A stretch of 5,212 nucleotides of DNA from Spirochaetes bacterium RIFOXYC1_FULL_54_7 (GTDB lineage: Bacteria; Spirochaetota; Spirochaetia; Treponematales; UBA12059). The position numbers were made by a program, and so were the translations under genes. The stretch lies in assembly GCA_001830645.1 (NCBI GenBank), contig MIBM01000377.1, positions 1 to 5,212 of the forward strand, written 5' to 3'. Every line of letters begins with the position of its first letter. The first letter of the stretch is position 1. The notes under the pieces were generated by a model, which was not told where the DNA came from, made no database searches, and saw nothing but the letters and a program-made list of their open reading frames with translations. Below, one piece after another: positions 1 through 4,237 of this stretch.

Positions 1-24
1 CAGGGTGCTCCCCCGCCCAAAGAA

Positions 25-42
25 AGTTGAAACAAATCAACT
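25..42 (-). terminator. Short hairpin over the MFS stop codon, possible weak terminator
   Basis: AGTTGA and TCAACT form a perfect 6-bp stem around a 6-base loop, and the TGA stop (39-37) lies in the stem. On the minus strand it is followed by TTCTTT. The stem is AT-rich and the tail is interrupted, so it would be a weak intrinsic terminator at best. Confidence 0.35.
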
Positions 43-1308
43 GCCGGTGCTCGCAGCCGGCTCGTCCTTCAGACGCAGGACCCAGGCGGCGAGCATGCAC
101 AGGACCGAGACGGCCATGATGCCAAGGCCGGGACCCCAGAGGTCGGCGGCAAAGCCAAGGGCCAGGGCTATGAGGGCGGTAAAGACTGTCTCTGCCTGGG
201 ATTCTGCGGACAGGGCAGTGGCTAGGGCGTCCTGGTTCATGCGCTCGCTGACGTAGGCTATGCCCATGGGCTTGCGCAGGTTTTCTATCAGGTAGATGCC
301 TATGTACAGCACTATGGACAGGGCAGGCAGGCCCAGGGCGTAGGCCACGCCACTTGCAAGCCCAAGGCCTATGCCTGTGAACAGGGTGCCGTTCAGGGGG
401 AGGGCCAGGCTGCTGAAGCTGTCGGCAAAGCGGCCGGATGAGCTGGCGGCACAGGAGGTGCCAAGGTACAGGGCGAAGTACACGACGCCTATGACCAGGG
501 CGCTGCGCTCCTTGTCGGCATAGTCCATGAAGAAGGGCAGGCCAAGGGCAAAGGCCTTGAGCATGGGCTGGAGGTAGTCCTTGCTGGCTTTGTAGTATCC
601 GGTGTACAGGGACTGGTTGGCTATGGCGCGCAGGGCCGCGGGATTCCTGAAGCTGGAGATGAAGGATTTGATGACATGGACAAACTCGTCGCGCAGGGCG
701 CCGCGCTGGGCATGACGGGGGCCATCCAGGACCGCGGGATAGCTCATCATGAGCAGGAGATCCAGCACATAGGGGATGATGGTGAAAAGGAACACCGGGG
801 CGTAGGATCCGTGAATGAAGACCAGTCCGGCTGCGATCAGGGCGGAGAGGGCGGCGCCCCGCTGGGACCACGAGCGGGTGTGGCCGTAATAGTGGGTCTT
901 CTGGTCTGCCCAGCCCTTGAGCTTGAGGTAGTCGAAGATCATGGCCTTGTGGGTGCCTGTGCGGAAGGCGTCGCCGAAGGCGAACACTCCCATGGCCACC
1001 AGTAGGGCCGGATATGACTGCGAGAAAAAGAAAAGGCCAAAGGACACGATATAGGCCAGGAAGGACATGATCATGGTCCGCCGCCTGCCCATGGCATCGG
1101 CCATGATGCCCGATGGTATCTCCACGATGTTTATCATTACTTCCCGCAGGGCATAGAGGCTGCCCACCTGGAGGTAGGACAGTCCCTTGTCCAGGAACAA
1201 CAGGAGCAGGAAGGGCTCGAAGAAGCGCAGGTCCTTGAGGAAGCCGTAGGCGCAGAATTTGTAGTACTGCAGGTCCCGGTCAAAGCGTTCGGTCGATGGT
1301 CGTTTCAT
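37..1308 (-). CDS. MFS family transporter (complete)
   Basis: This is a 423-residue protein, normal for a 12-helix major facilitator, and it should act as a secondary carrier in the inner membrane. Hydrophobic segments lie roughly at residues 19-40, 44-66, 78-96, 100-118, 151-167, 170-188, 270-286, 303-322, 326-342, 372-388 and 393-411, with a less clear one around 228-260. Residues 65-80 (IPSGIMADAMGRRRTM) match MFS motif A between helices 2 and 3. Residues 191-228 look like the central cytoplasmic loop. The start at 1308 gives the charged N-terminus MKRPSTERFD, but no Shine-Dalgarno sequence precedes it. The upstream sequence is instead part of a long inverted repeat (1301-1371). It lies 109 bp downstream of the S41 peptidase on the same strand, so co-transcription is likely. 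The substrate cannot be read from sequence: drug, sugar or peptide efflux are all possible. The family call is firm and the start codon fairly sure. Confidence 0.9.
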   Translation of the reverse strand: MKRPSTERFDRDLQYYKFCAYGFLKDLRFFEPFLLLLFLDKGLSYLQVGSLYALREVMINIVEIPSGIMADAMGRRRTMIMSFLAYIVSFGLFFFSQSYPALLVAMGVFAFGDAFRTGTHKAMIFDYLKLKGWADQKTHYYGHTRSWSQRGAALSALIAAGLVFIHGSYAPVFLFTIIPYVLDLLLMMSYPAVLDGPRHAQRGALRDEFVHVIKSFISSFRNPAALRAIANQSLYTGYYKASKDYLQPMLKAFALGLPFFMDYADKERSALVIGVVYFALYLGTSCAASSSGRFADSFSSLALPLNGTLFTGIGLGLASGVAYALGLPALSIVLYIGIYLIENLRKPMGIAYVSERMNQDALATALSAESQAETVFTALIALALGFAADLWGPGLGIMAVSVLCMLAAWVLRLKDEPAASTGS

Positions 1309-1371
1309 GGGTATACCATGGCTGGCTGGAAGCCGGTTGTCAATCCAGCTCCGTCAGCCAGCCATGAAACG
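1301..1371. repeat. Interrupted 17-bp inverted repeat covering the MFS start codon
   Basis: On the minus strand CGTTTCATGGCTGGCTG (1371-1355) is fully complementary to CAGCCAGC (1328-1321) plus CATGAAACG (1309-1301), with 11 extra bases (1320-1310) between these two halves. The second half contains the MFS start codon (1308-1306). The first arm can also form an uninterrupted 12-bp stem with 1328-1317, leaving the start free. The 26-base loop (1354-1329) holds a perfect TTGACA on the minus strand (1343-1338). A likely role is control of transporter translation in the peptidase-transporter message, or a processing hairpin. The pairing is seen directly and the function is inferred. Confidence 0.75.
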
Positions 1372-1417
1372 CATCGCGCTGCCGGTCATTCTCCCCGGGA
1401 TACGGGCAGAAAAGCCA

Positions 1418-2884
1418 TCAATCAGCCGCAGAGGCTCCAGCCAGTGCCAGGGCCGCGGCAAGCACGGGATCACGGCCTGCAAGGTGATCCGCCAAAGTCC
1501 ACTCCACGGGGATATCGGGGGCTATGCCGATTCCGGCTTCCTGCCCCTGCACAGGGGTGTAGAAAGCCTGGGTCGAATACTTGAGCCGCAAGCCAGTGGT
1601 CTTCAGGGTTGCGCCCATGGCGGCATCGCTGCAGGCCCAGCTGCCGGCTGTGGCAGAACCCACCAGGGTGCCTATGCCATGATGCTTGAGCAGGCTTATG
1701 AGGAAGCTGTTCATGGAGAAAGCCGCCGCATCGACCAGCACATGCAGAGTACCGTGGAAGGCCTCGAGCGCGGGTTTCTGAGGTTTCTTCCAGGGTGCCA
1801 GGTAGACCGGGTTGTTCCTGGCAAAAAAGGGAATCGGTTTGTCGAGCAGGTATTTGAACAACTCCGCCGTGGGAGCCGGCGAGCCGCCGTAGTTGCCCCG
1901 CAGGTCAAGGATAAGGGTATCCAGCTGGCGTGCCGACAGCTCCGCAAAGAAATCCTTGAGGAAGGCATAGTAGGCCTTGGGCTTGCGGTAGCTGAAGGTT
2001 GTGATAGTCAGGACGGCATGGTGCTCCTGGAAGGCTCTGGGGTACGGGGCGCTCACCATGTCGTAGACTATGGCCTGGGCAAGCTTGGCCAACCGTGCAT
2101 CGCGCACTGCCGGAATCTCCATGGTCACCGCAGTGTCTGACTCCGCAGGCAACCCCGCAGGCAACTCAGGGGGTAAAAGCTCCAGGGCGAATCTGTCAGG
2201 GGTGTCCACATAACTGTAATACAGGGAGGCAAACCACAGCTCCGCGTCCCGGCGGGGGTGGCCATGGTCACGGCCAACCGTGACGGCATTGGAGCATATG
2301 AGCTGTATGAGCCCAGCCGCCACCTTCCCGTTCAGGACAAGGATCTCCGACCCCGGCGGCACGCCGAGGCCATGGCCGTCTTCCACCACGAACAGCCTGT
2401 CACCGAAAATACGGACACCCAGGGGGAAGAACAGGGCCTCGGTGCGAAGGTGCCCCTCCATCTCCGCCGACACGCTGAGGAAGCTGTGGCCACAACGCAG
2501 TCCGGCAATTATCGGAGCCAGCAAGCGGTAGAACTGCAGCTCGGTCATGGGTCCCGTCATGGACTCTGCCAGAACCACCTCGGCCTCATCCAGCATGGCT
2601 GTCAGCCTGGCCCGGTCGGTATACAGTCCTACGGTTTTACGTTCCAAGATGGTGCGGAACTTCCTGAAATCCCTGTGGAGCTCTTCGACGGCGTACAGGC
2701 GTCCGAGCACCGATGAGGCCCGGGGCAATTGGACAGTGGCGGGGGTAGCTGCATCCGGGCTTGTGCTGGCGCAGTCACCAGCCGCCAGTACCACGGCCGC
2801 AAGGAGCACGAGCCTCACAGCCCCCTGACCACCGGGCTGTTCACTGCGTCTGGTTGCATCAATGGCTGGCATCAGTTGCGACAT
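1418..2884 (-). CDS. Exported S41-family serine peptidase (C-terminal processing/tricorn-like)
   Basis: This 488-residue protein is probably an envelope protease. Residues 23-37 are a hydrophobic export segment after Arg12/Arg13. Cys38 follows in AAGDC, an imperfect lipobox because Asp sits at -1, so it is either a lipoprotein or simply secreted. Residues 65-90 resemble the N-terminal helix of tricorn-type S41 enzymes. His133 lies in CGHSFL, where the family keeps a conserved GH. Residues 149-195 look PDZ-like (PPGSEILVLNG). The S41 core follows: LILDLRGNYGG at 324-334, the probable nucleophile Ser390 in DAAAFSMNS, LVGSATAGS at 407-415, and GQEAGIGIAPDIPV at 447-460 with Glu449 as likely tetrad acid. 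AFSMNS replaces the commoner FSAAE. ATG 2884 is used, and ATG 2872 is an in-frame alternative. Neither has a clear ribosome site, so coupling to the overlapping lipoprotein gene is likely. It lies upstream of the MFS gene. Confidence 0.88.
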   Translation of the reverse strand: MSQLMPAIDATRRSEQPGGQGAVRLVLLAAVVLAAGDCASTSPDAATPATVQLPRASSVLGRLYAVEELHRDFRKFRTILERKTVGLYTDRARLTAMLDEAEVVLAESMTGPMTELQFYRLLAPIIAGLRCGHSFLSVSAEMEGHLRTEALFFPLGVRIFGDRLFVVEDGHGLGVPPGSEILVLNGKVAAGLIQLICSNAVTVGRDHGHPRRDAELWFASLYYSYVDTPDRFALELLPPELPAGLPAESDTAVTMEIPAVRDARLAKLAQAIVYDMVSAPYPRAFQEHHAVLTITTFSYRKPKAYYAFLKDFFAELSARQLDTLILDLRGNYGGSPAPTAELFKYLLDKPIPFFARNNPVYLAPWKKPQKPALEAFHGTLHVLVDAAAFSMNSFLISLLKHHGIGTLVGSATAGSWACSDAAMGATLKTTGLRLKYSTQAFYTPVQGQEAGIGIAPDIPVEWTLADHLAGRDPVLAAALALAGASAAD

Positions 2885-3163
2885 CCATCATCCAGACCGA
2901 ATGCTTGCCGTAGAATCCCGATAATGAAATTGCCAGATCCTGGGCCAGCCCCTGGTCCAATTCCTGACTGGTGTGCTGCATGCTGCGCGTCGTACACAGG
3001 AGTAGGTATCTCCCTCCTGTGCGATCCAATCGTCGGCGGAAAACAATGCAGGATCATGGGATAGGCCGTTGCAGGCTCCAAACAGCAGAAACGCGGCAAA
3101 AAACGTCATCCATGCCAACGGCTTGGAACGCAGCCTTACCAGAGTCGACCTTCTGTCTCCCAT
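2859..3163 (-). pseudogene. Small lipoprotein gene with a probable single-base frameshift
   Basis: This is not a family I recognise. From ATG 3163 the frame gives MGDRRSTLVRLRSKP, a hydrophobic stretch (residues 16-29) and Cys31 in LFGAC, a relaxed lipobox of the spirochaetal kind. The mature part continues SADDWIAQEGDTY and then changes character to Trp/Arg-rich sequence (NWTRGWPRIWQ), ending at 2888. Near position 3003 the next frame takes over with natural-looking sequence (TTRSMQHTSQELDQGLAQDL, then SLSGFYGKHSVWMMDVATDA) and stops at 2859. Restoring one C in TACTCCTG (to TACCTCCTG) would join the two into about 100 residues reading GDTYLLCTTRSM. GC at third positions after the switch is 25/40 in this frame against 19/37 in the uninterrupted one (hand count). 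Its end overlaps the S41 start, so the two are probably coupled. A sequencing error or a real null mutation are both possible. Confidence 0.6.
2888..3163 (-). CDS. Uninterrupted 91-aa reading of the small lipoprotein gene
   Basis: This is the literal reading of the same gene if no frame correction is applied. The signal peptide and Cys31 are unchanged, but the last 37 residues are rich in Arg, Trp and Cys and look like out-of-frame translation. It ends with TGA at 2890-2888, only three bases before the S41 ATG at 2884, so even this product would leave terminating ribosomes next to the peptidase start. In-frame upstream ATGs at 3187 (GGAG five bases before) and 3232 (AAGAGG four bases before) would lengthen the N-terminus. 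I prefer 3163 because it gives a normal signal-peptide n-region and has GGAG eight bases upstream. Confidence 0.4.
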   Translation of the reverse strand: MGDRRSTLVRLRSKPLAWMTFFAAFLLFGACNGLSHDPALFSADDWIAQEGDTYSCVRRAACSTPVRNWTRGWPRIWQFHYRDSTASIRSG

Positions 3164-3171
3164 TGAGTCAA

Positions 3172-3175
3172 CTCC
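3172..3175 (-). promoter_or_regulatory. Ribosome binding site of the small lipoprotein gene
   Basis: GGAG stands eight bases before ATG 3163 and supports that start over the in-frame ATGs at 3187 and 3232. A second identical CGATGGAG copy lies 21 bp upstream and gives 3187 a similar but closer site, so the choice is not absolute. Confidence 0.45.
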
Positions 3176-3265
3176 ATCGTCAATCATGTTTGCTCCATCG
3201 CCCATTACCTCAGCATCGTTGATTGCATTCATGGAACCTCTTGAAAATTCCGTCAGGGGTTTCAT

Positions 3266-3279
3266 CCACCTTACGGTGG
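3266..3279. repeat. Short perfect inverted repeat at the candidate transcription start
   Basis: CCACC TTAC GGTGG is a 5-bp stem with a 4-base loop. It is positioned where the candidate promoter's transcript would begin, so it could be an operator or a 5' RNA hairpin. At this length chance is possible. Confidence 0.4.
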
Positions 3280-3283
3280 TCCA

Positions 3284-3311
3284 AAAATACAGGTTGCGGA
3301 GCTGGTGTAAA
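3284..3311 (-). promoter_or_regulatory. Candidate promoter for the lipoprotein/peptidase/transporter genes
   Basis: On the minus strand TTTACA (3311-3306) and TATTTT (3289-3284) are spaced by 16 bp, with one and two mismatches to the sigma-70 consensus. They sit in the AT-richer gap between the broken membrane gene and the lipoprotein gene. A transcript would start near 3277, inside the inverted repeat at 3266-3279, and have a leader of about 115 bases to ATG 3163. Confidence 0.4.
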
Positions 3312-3345
3312 ATACGAGATGCATCTGATCCTCGGGCTTCCGAAG

Positions 3346-3654
3346 CTAAGTAATTTGTATCATTCCCAGGCCTCTGCCTGATCTGATACCCAAATTCGAT
3401 TTCATGGGTGATACTACATGGAAACCTGAGACCAGCCGCCGGGAAAGGAGCAATCCAGGCAAACCGGGGCAGCCGGGTTTTAAGATCCGGATGGCCGCGC
3501 TCATGGAGACCAGATTCCAGGCCAGGTAAAACGGATGATCCAGGGAAACATAGGGCAGGCCCGGGATACCGGCAGTCTGAACCGCATACTCGATCAGGCC
3601 CATGGGTGCAAAAATAAAGGCACAGAGGCCGTACCCCTTGATCCAGGGGCGCAA
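3346..3654 (-). CDS. About 102-aa membrane fragment (third piece of the split gene)
   Basis: From TTG 3654 the frame reads LRPWIKGYGLCAFIFAPMG with a hydrophobic helix, then a second helix around HPFYLAWNLVSMSAAIRIL, and a basic, low-complexity tail (SRRLVSGFHVVSPMKS) ending at TAG 3346. The same frame is open upstream to beyond 3800 and encodes another helix (GGLALAAFGVVARGLLAP), so the TTG is not a convincing start and the ORF is best seen as the continuation of the interrupted gene. No domain beyond the membrane segments can be recognised. The tail after about 3470 may itself be out of the original frame. Confidence 0.4.
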   Translation of the reverse strand: MRPWIKGYGLCAFIFAPMGLIEYAVQTAGIPGLPYVSLDHPFYLAWNLVSMSAAIRILKPGCPGLPGLLLSRRLVSGFHVVSPMKSNLGIRSGRGLGMIQIT

Positions 3655-3722
3655 GGCGGGAGGCTCCCCTGGCGCCAGCAGCCCCCGGGCAACAACGCCG
3701 AAGGCCGCCAGAGCCAGCCCGC

Positions 3723-3992
3723 CTAGTACGTATCCTGTAAGACTCCAGGCTTTGGAGCCTCCAGACCCAGAGAGCCGCCGCTGTGACCGGTTGAGACCAG
3801 CAGGGTAAGAACCAGATTGACAAGGGTCTTCACGATTACCAGACCGGCTAATATTTCCGGCACCACCAGGAAGCCTTTCCTACGGCTGGCCGGAGGTGAG
3901 ATGTGGCGGATGAGTACGATGGAAACCGCATAGACTGCAACATTCAGAATGTTGACGGCGGAAATCAAAAACAGGTTCAGCCCCGGACTCAT
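3723..3992 (-). CDS. 89-aa two-helix membrane ORF (second piece of the split gene)
   Basis: I do not recognise a family. Residues 5-28 and about 42-67 are strongly hydrophobic, separated by a basic loop (RHISPPASRRKG). The last 20 or so residues (GLEAPKPGVLQDTY) are not membrane-like and probably run past a frame change near 3752, since the neighbouring frame there continues as KAWSLTGYVLGG into another helix. Its ATG overlaps the stop of the 30-aa ORF by four bases. GAGG ends only two bases before that ATG, too close for a good independent start, so it depends on coupling or on being part of the upstream frame. Confidence 0.5.
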   Translation of the reverse strand: MSPGLNLFLISAVNILNVAVYAVSIVLIRHISPPASRRKGFLVVPEILAGLVIVKTLVNLVLTLLVSTGHSGGSLGLEAPKPGVLQDTY

Positions 3993-4081
3993 GCCCTCAG
4001 GCCAAGGATGAACAGGGCCGCGCCTCCCATGAACCCAGTAGAGCAGAAAAGTATATAGAAAGCAAGGAGATAGTATTGCAT
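3989..4081 (-). CDS. 30-aa single-helix membrane ORF (first piece of the split gene)
   Basis: The reading begins MQYYLLAFYILFCSTGF and is almost wholly hydrophobic, ending GLRA before TGA. GAGGAG at 4095-4090 lies eight bases before the ATG and is the best ribosome site on this strand, so translation really should begin here. The stop overlaps the next ATG as ATGA (3992-3989), the classic coupling arrangement. It may therefore be an authentic micro-protein coupled to the 89-aa ORF. More likely it is the first helix of one larger membrane protein whose frame has slipped, because a second slip follows in the next piece. Confidence 0.5.
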   Translation of the reverse strand: MQYYLLAFYILFCSTGFMGGAALFILGLRA

Positions 4082-4089
4082 GGACTTTG

Positions 4090-4095
4090 CTCCTC
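4090..4095 (-). promoter_or_regulatory. Ribosome binding site of the split membrane gene
   Basis: GAGGAG lies eight bases before the ATG at 4081. It shows that translation of the broken locus was meant to begin with the short 30-aa frame, not at the ATG of the 89-aa ORF. Confidence 0.65.
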
Positions 4096-4110
4096 GGAAA
4101 CGTGTTCAGA

Positions 4111-4137
4111 TTGAATGGATCTAAATTTTCCTATAAC
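4111..4137 (+). promoter_or_regulatory. Candidate sigma-70 promoter for the U32 gene
   Basis: TTGAAT (4111-4116) and TATAAC (4132-4137) are separated by 15 bp, shorter than the ideal 17, in the AT-rich divergent spacer (4082-4237). It would leave a leader of roughly 95 bases. I saw no convincing minus-strand promoter in the same spacer, though one is expected. Confidence 0.3.
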
Positions 4138-4224
4138 GAGCAAACAGCATCAGGACTTAAAAATTCAAGACTTGATAAACCAGGGCAATCCGGGTTTTCA
4201 TGGATCCAGTATCAACCCAAGCCC

Positions 4225-4229
4225 AGGAG
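4225..4229 (+). promoter_or_regulatory. Ribosome binding site of the U32 gene
   Basis: A perfect AGGAG stands eight bases before ATG 4238. It decides the start, because GTG 4340, the position predicted from family alignment, has only a G-run four bases away. Confidence 0.7.
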
Positions 4230-4237
4230 ACCAGATC

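Larger units (their letters stand above)
3346..4081 (-). pseudogene. Polytopic membrane protein gene split over three frames
   Basis: Three consecutive minus-strand pieces together make a plausible six-helix membrane domain of about 245 codons. Piece one (4081-3989) gives helix 1 (YYLLAFYILFCSTGFMGG). Piece two (3992-3723) gives helices 2 and 3 (LNLFLISAVNILNVAVYAV and ILAGLVIVKTLVNLVLTLL). Piece three, readable well upstream of its TTG at 3654, gives helices 4 to 6 (LTGYVLGGLALAAFGVV, YGLCAFIFAPMGLIEYAV, FYLAWNLVSMSAAIRIL) and stops at 3346. Each change equals loss of one base: adding a G in GAGGGC near 3995 and an A in CCAAAGCC near 3752 would restore LRGMSPG and EAPKAWSLTGY. The fold recalls the N-terminal membrane half of spirochaetal LuxR-type regulators (from memory, weak), but no helix-turn-helix follows, so the C-terminus may be lost. 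A true 30-aa ORF coupled by ATGA is the alternative for the first junction. Confidence 0.55.

Noticed and set aside
676..1005. Plus-strand 109-codon ORF inside the MFS gene
   Set aside because: It is antisense to the transporter, biased to Gly/Glu, and has no recognisable domain.
1316..1343. TTGACA in the hairpin loop as the -35 box of an MFS promoter
   Set aside because: At 17 bp spacing the -10 would be CATGGT, a poor match, and the better TATACC lies 22 bp away; an internal promoter cannot be supported.
1354..1389. An 11-codon ORF (MTGSAMRFMAG) whose stop lies in the hairpin ahead of the MFS gene, like an attenuation leader
   Set aside because: Its G-rich ribosome site is only one base from the ATG and the codons show no regulatory amino-acid run.
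1307..2140. Long plus-strand ORF of 277 codons opposite the S41 gene
   Set aside because: It is antisense to a clear S41 peptidase, is low-complexity Gly/Arg/Gln-rich and has no domain; it is a shadow of the real gene.
3240..3420. Possible decayed LuxR helix-turn-helix downstream of the membrane gene (HEIEF... and RNLY...)
   Set aside because: The two motif-like pieces are about twice as far apart as in a LuxR domain and the intervening residues do not fit.
3240..3823. Upstream part of the 311-codon minus-strand frame that ends at 2888
   Set aside because: Its first 190 or so residues are Arg/Gly/Pro/Cys-rich and overlap the better membrane helices of the neighbouring frames; only the part from about 3163 looks like a gene.
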